A DNA stretch of 64,000 nucleotides, from positions 124,001 through 188,000 of the forward strand of contig JANFOG010000002.1 of NCBI GenBank assembly GCA_024336345.1, given 5' to 3'. Of this stretch, positions 12,151 to 24,392 are shown piece after piece. Made by a program: the position numbers and the translations under genes. Below the pieces are notes generated by a model. The model ran no database searches. It saw only the letters and a program-made list of their open reading frames with translations, and was not told where the DNA came from. Origin of the DNA: Mariannaea sp. PMI_226. Its lineage: Eukaryota; Ascomycota; Sordariomycetes; Hypocreales; Nectriaceae. The number at the start of each line of letters is the position of its first letter. Position 1 is the stretch's first letter.

Positions 12151-13987
12151 ATGAGTGTCCGTAACATCCTGACTAATGACCTCTTCAATAATTGTGATTT
12201 GCGGTCACTTGGCATTGTGCTGGTTCTTGTACCCGTTCTTAGCATTGTTTCTTGGTGGACCGTTGCTTACTTCTCCTCTCCATTGCGGCATTTCCCCGGG
12301 CCGGGGTTAGCTGGTAAGTAGATCTGAAAGTTTAAAGGTGGTAGCCTTAAAATTAATCATACCTTCAAAGGCTGGACCAATCTTTGGCGTCTCTTCCTTG
12401 TTAGAACAGGAGATTATCACGTGAAGGTCAAGAAGCTTCACGAAAAATATGGCCCTGTGGTCCGGATTGGACCCAATACCCTTGATTTGGATATTCCTCA
12501 TTTGATCAAGACGATTTATGGAACTGATGGCAAATGGTGCAAAGTGCGTCCACTAGTGTTTGAGGGCTGATCTGATGGCAACTAACCTCCAGGCAGACCG
12601 AATTCTATCACAATAACAGCGCCATTATCGATGGCAAGATTACGTACCACCTGTTCAGCACAACCGATCAAGTCGAACATGCTCGTATGAAGCGGCCAAT
12701 CGTGAAGTACTACTCTCAAAGCAGTGTTCTAGGGCTCGAGCCTCTTTTTGATGAGCTTATCGAGGACTTTTGCGGCCACTTAGAAAAGCGGTTCATGAAT
12801 GAGACAGGGAAGAAATGCGATTTGGGTGCCTGGATTGGATACTGTAGGTTATCCTTGCGTCTGAATCGATATTTTTGATTGCTTTGCTAAGTATTAGATT
12901 CCTGGGACACTAATGGTGCCGCATCATTCAGTCAGCGATTTGGATACATGGACAAAGGCTATGACTTTGACGGTACGATTGCTATTGCCGATAAGGCGCT
13001 TGACTAGTAGGATCATCCAGCAAACCTCTTGGCTACCTGTACTCATTTCCTTTCAGTTTCGCCATGGTTGGCCAGATGCCCTTCCTTGACTTCCTCCTCG
13101 ACAAGAACCCAGTCATGCGAATCGGCCCTCCTAATCTTGGAAACGTGACTCGCATCTCACTTGAGCATCTGATCGCACGTCTCCAAGGAAAAGATACCAA
13201 CTTTGATCCCAAGGTTCCTGACTTTCTGCAACATTTCATCGAATCTAAGGAGACTAATCCCGACCTGGTTAACGACGGTATTATTATGGGGTATCTGCTG
13301 GTTAACCTCCTGGCTGGCGCTGATACTACCGCCATTACCATCCGTGCTATATTTTGGTATGCCCTCCATAACCCCGAAGCCTACAAGAAGCTGGAACAAG
13401 AGGTCCTGTCTGCCGATCTGGCGAATGTTGCCTCGTATAGCTCAGCTAGAGCTCTTCCTTGTAAGTGACACAGTTCAAGAAAACACTGCACGCTCTTGCT
13501 ACTAACATAATGCCCTTTTCCAGACCTGGAGGCTGTCGTTCGCGAGGCAATGCGTATGCATCCTGGTGTCTGCATGCTTCTTGAGCGATATGTTCCCGAG
13601 TCTGGACTTAAACTCCCCAATGGCGGCTTTATCCCACAAGGTGTCGCCGTTGGCCTTAATCCCTACGTCATCGGCCGCAACAAGGACGTATGGGGCGCTG
13701 ATGCCGATGAATTCCGGCCGGAGCGTTGGCTGCAAGGCGATAGCGAGAACGATGATGCATACAAAGAGCGACTGCGTCTCTTCAATGCCAGTGATCTCAC
13801 TTTTGGTGGCGGCTCTCGCATTTGCATCGGTCGCCACCTCGCTCAGCTGGAGGTTTACAAGATCGTAGCAACTCTGGTTCGACGCTACGAGATATCTTTG
13901 GTCGACCCCAACCGGAAATGGGAAGTGACTGGAAGTTGGTTCCCACGCCAGAAGGGACTAATTTGCAACTTGAAGAAACGGGAGTGA
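12151..13987 (+). CDS. Cytochrome P450 monooxygenase (pisatin demethylase/benzoate hydroxylase-like)
   Basis: ER-anchored heme-thiolate monooxygenase. Six exons (12151-12313, 12371-12543, 12597-12843, 12898-13006, 13057-13460, 13524-13987) join in frame to 519 aa, a normal length. Order of features: N-terminal TM helix around residues 20-42, the proline hinge FPGPGLAG, YGPVVRIGPNTLD, I-helix oxygen-binding LLAGADTTA, K-helix EAVVREAMR (ExxR), the PERF-like DEFRPERW, and the heme loop FGGGSRICIGRHLA with the axial cysteine. The third exon uses acceptor GGCAG rather than the nearer CCAG, which would break frame. The family resembles E-class P450s near pisatin demethylase; substrate unknown. It stands between the receptor and the phosphatase with no backbone synthase nearby. 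Confidence 0.92.
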
Positions 13988-15023
13988 AAACAACAGTTTT
14001 CGCTGCATTGGCTGGGAGCAAATATTTGGGGCGGAATGGGGGTTCGAACTAAAGCACACGGTGATTCTTAGTCAACATTCTACGGAACAGAGAGAAGAGA
14101 AGAGAAACACCCATTACGAAGGTTACCATTGATGCTTCGAGGAAGATTTAACATTAGATACTGCATGACTGATAAATACTAGCTAGGTCAAATACAACCT
14201 GCAGCTTCGTTTAAGGCCATAGGACTTTTGATGAGGAGACTCTATGACCAGAAACAGTCTCCTGCCAGTGCAGTCGATTCAGGTGGAAAATAGTGTCACA
14301 GTATTTATAACGGCGAGGATCTCCAGGGTTCCCGGGCCTACCCTAGAAGAGGAGTCTCTATTCAGATTTTCGAGCATGATCGTCCAGATCGTACACCAAT
14401 AAGTAATCATAAATTCGGTTAAATGTTAATTTTATTGCAGCCTCTGGTTTGTATTCGCAGTTTGCGTGGCCAAAGCCATGTAATGCCCCCAGATCCAGAA
14501 CTCCTAGCGCGAGCTCTTTTGCCATCGCACTGCCACTAGAATTCGACTCGCAGTTTTAGAAGTCAAGGCCAGGCTGGACTGATCTAGACTTTCGTCGCAT
14601 CACAAGTTAGAACAACTACGCTAGCCCACATCTTATTAACAGTTGTTATACTTTGAAATAAAGCATCTCATGCATAATATCATCATCATGATCTGAACTT
14701 GGTCAATGTCAACTACCTTACCTAGGTGCCGAGGTAGGTAGAGGGAGGGAGGGAGGGAGAGCGTTGAGATTATCAGCAGGCGAGGGATAGGTACGTACCG
14801 TTCTTTCGGCTATACATCGGAAATACAATATGCCAGGTTCCTCCCTCCCCACTGGCGCATCAGACTCTTGCACCACTCAACATGGGAATACCGCGAACGT
14901 GCGAGCTAATTCTATCGTCGATTGATTGGGACGTTCGCGTTTTCCTACGTCCCTTTGCTGAGTCGCGAAACCGAGGATATCGGCCGATCATTAAAGTTGT
15001 GACACAAGAACAACGAAAATAGG
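13988..15023. other. Intergenic
   Basis: Contains the P450 3' region and the phosphatase promoter. A (GGGA)n tract lies at about 14742-14759. No gene seen. Confidence 0.5.
14742..14759. repeat. (GGGA)n microsatellite
   Basis: About four and a half copies of GGGA, next to GGTAGGTAGAG, 265 bases upstream of the histidine phosphatase start. Simple sequence, possibly a purine-rich promoter element. Confidence 0.8.
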
Positions 15024-16713
15024 ATGCCAACTTTGTCTCTCTCCAGTCCGCGTGGGAGCCAGATCGTTCTTACAATACTTTTATCGATCGCTGCACTGGT
15101 CGCGTTGTGGCGATATAACGCCATGTTACCTCTATCGACACAGTCTCTGCTAGACGTGTTCGCGCCGGCATCATCAATAGCGAGTGAGAATGTTGATTTG
15201 AATTGGTATCCACCTAGCGGGACACAGATCAACAACCTGACCTCGGTGTTGAATGGCAAAGGTGTCTACGGGTTCATATTCAATACTTCGCATACGGCTG
15301 ATGACGTCTATGGCATCTACAACTGGTGCAATATGCCACATGTTCGAAAGACGGAGTATGTAAAGGCCTCTGACGATTACGAATTGAAATACGTGGAGGT
15401 CGTAAGTGAAAGGAACAATGTATTCCATTACCGATATCAACACTCACGTATATCAGATTCAAAGACACCACAAGCGCACTCCTTACGCCGACAATGCATT
15501 TCCCATCGAGTCATACCAGTGGAACTGCGGTGACCAGGGGCTCTACTACTTTGGGAGGCCATTTAATCCTAATGGAAAGCCGGCTGCAGAGGGATTTTGG
15601 CAAGGGTTCCAGTCAGATATTAATCCGTTCTCTCCTTCAGGATGGATTGGGTCGTGCCAGTTCCCTCAAATTACTGCTGGTGGCCTTGACGATTCCTGGC
15701 TTCACGGGAAAGATCTTTATGAGGTCTATCACGACCTTCTGCATTTTCTGCCAAGCCGTAATGACAACTGGCGAAGCAAAGTCATTTTCCGAGTCACCAA
15801 CAACCAGATTACAAGCCAGGTCGCTGGAATGTTTATCAACGGTATGTGGGACACGACGGAGTCGGTACCGCTAATAATACAGCAAGCCGGCGTGGATAGC
15901 CTGGAGCCTCAGTATAACTGCAAGGTGGGACGCGACTTGTTCAATGAAATCATGTCATCATCTAACACAGCCTGGCATGAGCACTTGGAAATGGGTGCGG
16001 ACCTCTTTGCAACATTAGATGGTATCTCTGGTGTGCCTTCTAATGACCATGGCTTCCATGTCAGTTTCGATCATTATTTTGACAACCTATCTGCAAGGCA
16101 ATGCCATGACAAGCCTCTGCCCTGCAAACTTGTCAATGGTAGGAACTCATCTACCTGTATTGATCAGGAGTTGGCAAATTCTGTTTACCGCATGGGCCAA
16201 TGGGAGTATTCCCAAATCTATCGCGATGCTCCTTTGTCCCTAAATGCGTCTTCTGCATCCTATGGCGTGTGGGTTGCGGAACTAGCTAGTCATTTGCGAG
16301 ATGTGATTGCGGATAAGTCGGACACCCTTTACTTCCACAATTTTGCACACGATGGGTCAGTAAGCAGACTGCTTAGTATTTTGCAGCTAGACGTCATGGT
16401 TTGGCCTGGGACAGGAAGTGAGGTGGTATTTGAGCTATTCAAAAAGCGGACACGGAACGGACGGGATAGCAACACTGCTAGCTCGACAGCTGCGAATACT
16501 TCGACAAACGCCCCTGGCAGCGGCAGCAGTAGCAGCGGATATTATATGCGTGTTCTCTTCAGCGGTCAGATATTGAAGTCTTCGAACCCAAGCCTGGGTT
16601 TGATGGATATGATCGCAGTGGAGACGTTGCTGGCGTACTTCGATGGATTGGTCGGTGAAAATGCCAGCTTAGTTGAGAGTAAATGTTCCGACTCTACCTC
16701 GCATCTCGATTAA
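15024..16713 (+). CDS. Membrane-anchored histidine acid phosphatase (clade 2)
   Basis: Phosphomonoesterase of histidine phosphatase clade 2, probably luminal or extracellular. Two exons (15024-15401 and 15457-16713) give 544 aa. One uncleaved signal-anchor helix is visible at residues 12-33 (IVLTILLSIAALVALW). The catalytic histidine motif is IQRHHKRTPYADN (RHxxRTP) immediately after the intron, and the second catalytic HD pair is in FAHDGSVSRLL. Several NxS/T sites and paired cysteines fit a secreted fold. A Ser/Thr/Gly-rich insert around RDSNTASSTAANTSTN interrupts the C-terminal third. It resembles the acid phosphatase-like/2-phosphoxylose phosphatase branch more than classical phytases, but this is from memory and the substrate is unknown. 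Confidence 0.85.
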
Positions 16714-18186
16714 AGCAATATACTTATAATTCTAGACTGGCTGGATATCAGACAATTAGTGACTTATATCTCGTTGAGGTTCATAGAAGCTTTTCAGGTC
16801 CAAGGTTGATGTCGCAATAGCATACTTGGAAAAGAACAGGCCAGCAAAAAGCGGCCGAGTTTGCTTGGTACGGAATTATGCAAAGCAGCCAGTGAAATTT
16901 GTCGTAAGCTGGTCTCGATGTCAAATAAAATCCTTAGTATGCTGGTGCTACCGTCCTTCCGCACATCAGGGCTGTTCGACGGATGTAACGATCAAATTGA
17001 ATGGATCCAGCTCAGTGGCACACCAGTACCAACACAGAAGCTCGGTCAGAAGATCACACCTTGGCGATCGAATGTCGACCAGGTTTACTAACTACACCGG
17101 GTGCACGCCACTATGATCTTCAAGAAAAAAAAATGATACATGCTGAAAAAGGACTTGGACATGCTAGTCTCTGAGCAGATAATATACGACATGTGCACGG
17201 GTGGCATTTCTGCGATTGGCTGCAACACCTGTGTTGCATATTTCTTAAGCTCACCGTTCATCCTCACCTTGCGAGAAGTTTGGTCTCACGTAAAACCCCG
17301 TTGTGCATTTTGAGGGTCTATTGGCTGCTATGGGTTTCACCGCCTGGCTGGATGGGCCGATGAGGCCCACTCACCGTTGGACGTTGGACGAGACAACATG
17401 GACCCTAAATAAATTTGAGAAACTGGAGCGATGAATCCGGGGTGATGCTATTAGCGGTACCGCACATGTCCCACTAATATCATGCTAAGATCGCCGCCTA
17501 ACGTGGGGAGGCCTGGGGATTTGAGGGTCGCGGCTCCGTATCGTATTTACAGACATACCAGTAGCATTGCTACCCGACATGAAATGTTTCTCCTGGACTA
17601 ACACGGGCGCGGATGAGCGAGATGAGCTTTTACTACTATCCCAGGGCCGTGGGAACACTCTGGTGGGGGCATCCCGTCATCAAGCAACGCGCCGGCCTGA
17701 GCACGCGCAAGGAGGTTGTGGGCAGATCTTAAGCCTGGAGGTGATGTGACAGCTGGAACCATCGTTGAGTCGCCGGATACGGTGATGCGATAATTGCAGA
17801 CGCAGAGGATGCACATTTGCACAGTATCGGTGGAAGCCGTGTTCAATCAAAGACGAAGTCGAAAGAACGTATAAAACTCGGAACAAGAGTGTAATATTTG
17901 CTGTTGTTTTCTCTTATATTATTGATTGCCACTGGCTAGATCAGGTTGTCGACTGCGCGTGTGGTGGAGTCACTGAGTACACATCACACCACTGTAATTA
18001 TAAACGTGCGATATTAACAGCCAAGCATCGACTCATGCGAAACAACATTTTCTTATTTGATTATATAAGATTCGTGCCTCCCCGGAGGTATCTAATGACT
18101 ATCACTGACAATCGCGATCATTCAAGCATACAAACTTGAAATAACGATACCAAACACACATACTCGAGCCACTTTTTGTAACCCAA
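16714..18186. other. Intergenic
   Basis: No gene recognised. Open frames at 16826-17116 and 17567-17749 have no family features. Confidence 0.5.
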
Positions 18187-18480
18187 ATGCTCCCCATCGC
18201 CAATACTGCTCTGATCGGCCCCAAGTAAGGACTTCCCCTTTTTATCGACGCAACCTGATAGTTACTAATGAGAATAAGGGTCCTTCCTGTCGTCCTAGCG
18301 GTTGGAGGCGCTACGGTTGCTGGCAGCTACGCGCGTTCCCGATCTCGCACTTTTGACCAGTTTTCTGGCACATCCAGCACAGTACAGAGTGAACCCGTAC
18401 AGGCGGGTCCTGTGCAGAACGATTTCCAGGAGCCTCAATCGAGGTTTTTTTACCTGGTTCTTGAGTCGATTTTTGCATAA
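18187..18480 (+). CDS. Possible small membrane protein, unknown function
   Basis: Candidate two-exon gene, 18187-18224 and 18279-18480, about 79 aa. The intron has donor GTAAGG, a branch-like TACTAAT and acceptor AATAAG, and joins MLPIANTALIGPK to VLPVVLAVGGATVAGSY, which gives a single hydrophobic helix followed by a short polar, Ser/Gln-rich region. The start codon follows an A-rich leader (CCCAAATG). I recognise no family. It sits alone between large non-coding stretches, so it could be chance; the clean intron and the coherent helix are the only support. Confidence 0.45.
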
Positions 18481-21400
18481 GAGAGTGACTTAGGTTATAG
18501 ATTGGGATTCAACGGGTTTTATGATATGCAATGTATAGATAATAGACAAATGCTAAGACATATATATTCATTCTGCTTGCAAGATGAGCGATTTGTTATT
18601 TAATCAACACTTTATCCTCAAAACCCTTTTCTATTTCAAACAAGCCATTTGTTGTTGCATCGTACTCATTATACTCTGTTGTAAACTATTGTTTTCCTGT
18701 TAAAAAAACGTATATTTCGTATACTCTAACTCACAACGCGTTTGTCTTATTTGCAAGAAGAAGAGTAATGTTACATGACGCATTGCATCGAGAGGTTCCT
18801 ATAACGAGGATTACAGTAAGTCTCGGATTGATAGCGTCTAATACAATATGATTAATACTGCTGCTACGTAGCAGCAGCAGCAGCAGCAAGCACTATTAGC
18901 ATGTAACCTCATTCCCTACCCTGACCTCCGACCTTTACCATGACCCACAAGTGAGAGTTATGCCGGGATCGCCGCTCGATAGACGATCTGTTCCTGCAGA
19001 TATATTTAGCTCTAACATGACGTCTGAAAAGTTAGGAACGATAGTTCACAGCTTCCATGCCTGGGACTCCCTCGCATACGCCCACGTGACGGACGGTGCG
19101 AGGGCTTAATGGGGAGTGAAATAGTATTCATCTTCGAGATGGCTAGCACTCAGGTCTTTCCATGCAGGTTTGCTCGCACGTACAGAGATGCAAGCTTTTG
19201 GGAAGTGGTACTTTCTACTTGAAAATCTGGTAATACTCTACTACAAAAGCGTCACTTATGGCTACAATTAGACACAAAATATCATCTCCTATCTCTAACA
19301 CACGCAGGATAAGTACGTTTAGTATGAGGCAAATTTTAGGAGCCAATCATGTCACAGTTTTAGAAAATCATATCTTCTTTACTGGCATATACGAAAGTGT
19401 ATAAACTTGAAGGATGAAGTCTCTTCTAAAAGGAAATTAGGCAGAGACTTGGTGCGCTGTTGAGCCGCGTCATTATAAACATGAAGATAAATGATTCTTA
19501 CTATCTTATTTCTACATATATATCTCTCTCTTTATACCCAAAACCTTGATTGATACTGTTGGCATTTATATCATGTTTCGAATCACAATAAATGAAACAA
19601 CATGACAGACTGAGAATAAATTAATTGTGGCCACAATATCTCCGGTTAAGAATCTCAATATGTCCCTTGCTTAAATCTTCCCACATCCTGGGTCACAGCC
19701 ACGTAATCCTAGGATTGGATGAACTCGCTACTTAGCCAAAGTCCATGATTTCTAGTCTCCACCTCTGAGGTACCGATGACCGGTCTGTAGAAACTCCAAC
19801 ATGACCATATGTATGAACTCAAAACTCAAAAGAGAAAGGCCCACCCTAATGGGCTTTAATGAACAAGCTTATGATAATGATTTCTTGTCCCACAGACAGA
19901 AATATACCCACTTGGAGGCTATATCGCTGAAGCGACAGGAAACCGCATCATAGATGGCAACATGCATGCGCGAGTTGATGATAATAACCTGTCGAGAACC
20001 TTTGCTGTGATTTTCAGTCTTGATTCAACTTTGTATATAAGATAAATCATATACGCACTCAGAATGCATAATCCATTGTTGAGTTGCGCCTCCTAGATAA
20101 TCAATCTTGCATGACAAGAAATATGGTTGCGCATCTAGTTGTTGCTTATGTGTCGCCTCTCTCAAAATGAGTTTTCAATATCAAGTTACTTTCGGTTCTC
20201 TAATAAGAAAAACTCAACGCTGGGGCGCAATATTAGAAACGCGCGTATTGACTCTCAATTTAATCCCCCTTAAGATCACTTGGGGACCTTAGGCCTAGCC
20301 TTCACAGATTCCTCAGGAGTGAAGGGATGAAGACGATGCAAGGACTGCAGGCCGTCTCAATGAGATAATAGGAGTGTCGATTTATATAGAGAGAGTATGG
20401 TACCAAAGCTGTATCCATACTGCTTGTTTCGTTGCTTTCAATGGTTATTAGTTTTAATCTGACGTGGAAATAAGTTGTGGTTAAGATAGCGGGGACTATT
20501 TTCTGAAAACGGATAATGATTGATACCCCATACGCCGCTTTTCAATATTCGTATGTGTACTTCGAATAGATTATTGGACCCGTAAAAAAAACCTTGAGAG
20601 TTATAAAACAGAGATGACGCTATCGCGAGGTGTTGAAGTTCAACTCGACGTTGTAGCGTCTCCTCCTAAAGCTCTTTGGACATACTTCGCGATGGCTTTG
20701 GGCAAACATGCGAAATTTCAAGGATCTCGTGCTAGGAGAAAGGTCAACACTTTGGGAGTAGAGAAACGCCGTCCTGAGCAAAAAAGAACTGTTCACTTCG
20801 CACATTCATAAACCAAGAGCCCATCACACAGCAACAAAGAGGACAACGGGGAAACAAAGAATTAACTAACCCCCACGTGGGCTTACCATCGTAGCCTCTC
20901 ATGTCAGCCTGCACGCGGGTATCAACAAGGGCATTGCCGGCCTCGCGACCGGTGGTTCATGGAGCTTGATAGGTCAAGCTCCCGACCAGTCGGAAAACAT
21001 GCGACATCTTGCGTCATTTGCCATTATCCGGCCCATTTAGGCTAATTCGGCATTTTACTCCCCTCATGATCGCCAGTGGTTGTTACTCTCATGGATTGCC
21101 CAACGCTTTAGTAACATGATCACTCTAGGCATCAGCAATGAATCCGACAAGGGCTCAAACTGACTGAAGGATCCCTTCTCTCAATATCATGTTTCGCTAT
21201 TGGTGCGCGTGCATCGTGAGGCTGATAACGGCACTAGCGCCCTAGCAAGTTTATGCGAGCAAGAATATGCCACTACTTTGTTGCACGAAACGGGGAAAAT
21301 TCTCTCATTGTAGCCTTATTCATCACTGCTGGTCTCACCGATATGGCAAATCAATGACAGCCGTATGGTATGAGCTGGTCAACCTCTAATGAGACCACAT

Positions 21401-21514
21401 TTGTCAATGTTGGGCTTTTCTCTTTACTCCGTTTGCTAGAGATTCATGAATCCTCTGGAGACCATGATCGAAAAATGTGAGATGGCTCAATAGCGCGAAC
21501 GTAACGCTCCGCAC
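18481..21514. other. Gene-poor AT-rich stretch
   Basis: Three kilobases without a supportable gene. It is AT-rich up to about 20.6 kb and includes a 20-base palindrome with a CAG run at 18858-18888. Open frames are short and featureless. It could be decayed repeat DNA, but no transposon ends or coding remnants are visible. Confidence 0.45.
18858..18888. repeat. Perfect palindrome running into (GCA)n
   Basis: CTGCTGCTAC followed directly by its reverse complement GTAGCAGCAG (18858-18877), continuing as CAG repeats to 18888. It can form a hairpin and is a plausible slippage site. Confidence 0.85.
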
Positions 21515-21960
21515 TCAAAGGTCCTCGAGCCTAACAACATAATACGCCGGTTCCTCAAAGGGATGGGCACTGCTGACGCTTGTTAGATTTCTCTGTCCCG
21601 TATCTCTTTTACAAGGAGGTAATAACTCATGGATCGATCCCGACTGTCAAAAGTCGAGGTGGACACGCACCTTTTTAGCGCTGCGACGGCCTTCCTAGCA
21701 ACATCCTCGCCGACACAGAGAGTCTCCACCCGGACTTCGTCAATCTCCTCAAGCTCCCCGACCTTGCCAATGTTTGGGTTCGCAGTATCGCCAGGGCGAA
21801 ATTGGCCCCTACCGCTTGTGGACCAGCAACATTCGGTGTAGTTTCCCGGGCCCGGGTAGCGGCCGGCACCAGCTTTGAAAATGGCCGTCTTGCAGGCCAG
21901 CACGGCCGACGGAGGTGCGTAAAAGACGAGGGTGAAGCGTGTGATAGCAGTAGAAGCCAT
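21515..21960 (-). CDS. NIF3-like small protein (YqfO/CutA-like domain)
   Basis: Compact protein of the NGG1p-interacting factor 3-like family, 114 aa from exons 21960-21671 and 21569-21515. Motifs: LVFYAPPSAVLACKTAIF, GAGRYPGPGNYTECCW, GRGQFRPGDTANP, VGELEEIDEVRVETLC and, restored by splicing, KSAHPFEEPAYYVVRLEDL at the C-terminus. The last exon is only 55 nt and is needed to regain the conserved HPxEEPAY motif; reading through the intron gives an unrelated tail. The domain corresponds to the insert found inside bacterial YqfO/NIF3 proteins, which is structurally like PII/CutA; the free-standing fungal form has no firmly established reaction. Confidence 0.85.
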
Positions 21961-22473
21961 ATCACAAATCTTGCCTGAAATCAGTGGGAATGCTTGGCAA
22001 GCCTTTGGGATCTTCTGGGTGGTGGCTGCGGGTCAACTGGAGTGGAAGTTGTTTTGGGGGAGGAAAACGTGGGACAAGTGCCGGCTGATGACAGTCTTGT
22101 TTGTTCCGGGCGCATTGCCGCCCGCATGGGGCTGGAAATAAAGCGGGACATGGAATACAGTACTCCGTAGTGGGCGCTTGAATGTTCCTTTGCTCCGTAG
22201 TCTGTACTGTTCTCGGAATAATGTTGGATTGTCGTGGATCCTCCGCACTGCAATACCACGCGATGTTACTCACTTACTCCTTGCTGACTGGGTGAACCAT
22301 TCCCATTCGCAATGGGTACGATAAACCCTGCTTTGGCAACAGTTCCTGCTGGGCAACAAAGCAAATGCACAACTTATGAGGAGAATATTGGAGCGAGACC
22401 GTCATCTGACCAATCAATTACTTGAATGTCCTCTGTAGTATATATCCCATGAGTCATAAACCTGTACTCTCGA
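21961..22473. other. Intergenic
   Basis: Lies between the start of the NIF3-like gene and the 3' end of the SDR, both on the minus strand. It holds the promoter of the NIF3-like gene; nothing else is recognised. Confidence 0.5.
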
Positions 22474-23379
<906 letters not shown>

Positions 23380-24031
23380 TCAGGGCGCAACCATCAGTTT
23401 TTGTATATTATTGACACCAAAATAGACACCTGTAGCGTTCAAGGAATTCGGCATACTCGGCTCTTCCAACGTATTGGGTCGGCAAAATTTCCAATTCGAG
23501 AACAACATATCGTCAATGCGACGCCGGACCCAGTATCTAGCAGTCACACGCGTAACTAGTTCATCAAAATAGTAGGAAATGCAATTAATAGCCTGGTGCA
23601 TAGTGAAAAAAAAATGTTACGCCAGATACACGAGTCGTGAACAGGTACTTGGATGTGTAAATGATGATGTGGGTGAGAACAACCCCTGGCATCCAACTAT
23701 AGCTGATTTGGGTGCTCAAGGTGGTATTCGCGAGACAGTAATTATTAAGCTCTTTTCTGGGGTTATCCATTTATATGACCTTCCTTCACTGGTTGATACG
23801 TCATTCGTTTCTATAAAACTGCTCTGAAGTGTTATTCTGTGGTTGCGGGCGTATCCCCGCCGAGAACTGACACCCATCCCTTGGCTCGGAAAGCCCTGCC
23901 ATGACACTGACCGACGTGAACAGCCTGTAATGTTGGGAAATCCTTGCCTCTTCCTGGTAAGCGCGAAAATCACGTTCTTACGTCTTGCTTTTCATCTTAA
24001 CCGGGGGAGACACCGCAAGCATGTCGGGGTA

Positions 24032-24050
24032 TGGGGTCAGAAAGACCCCA
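24032..24050. promoter_or_regulatory. Inverted repeat, possible operator
   Basis: TGGGGTC and GACCCCA separated by AGAAA, perfectly complementary 7-base arms, upstream of the sugar transporter. It could be a binding site for a dimeric regulator such as the Zn2Cys6 protein encoded at 26.7-29.3 kb; this is inference. Confidence 0.4.
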
Positions 24051-24392
24051 CACGCCGCTCCGCACCATTTCTCACCTAACCCCAGCCATCGTCAGGCTAG
24101 ATTGAATATTTGACGTCTTGTTTAAACCAGGATCGGTTCCGATAATATCATGTGTTCACCATGATTATTTGTAACCGACACCGACTCACTTCAATGGAGC
24201 ACCAAACTGCTGGCTCCACTGGACACGGGTTGAGGGATGTCAAGAGAGACTTATTGATTCCGGCGGTTTCAAGTATTTAGTAACGGCCATTGCCCATCAG
24301 TTGAACACAATTGCCCAGATTTCACTTTTACTTACCTTTACTCCTATAACTCATGAATTGAGCTTCTAACAAGTTGATCTGAACAACCCGGC

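Noticed and set aside
14038..14052. GGTTCGAACT, resembling a tRNA B box
   Set aside because: No matching A box or cloverleaf stems around it; it lies just after the P450 stop codon.
23855..24051. Three SYGGRG-type (CreA-like) hexamers upstream of the sugar transporter
   Set aside because: The degenerate hexamer is expected about twice in a region this size on two strands, so the count is not informative.
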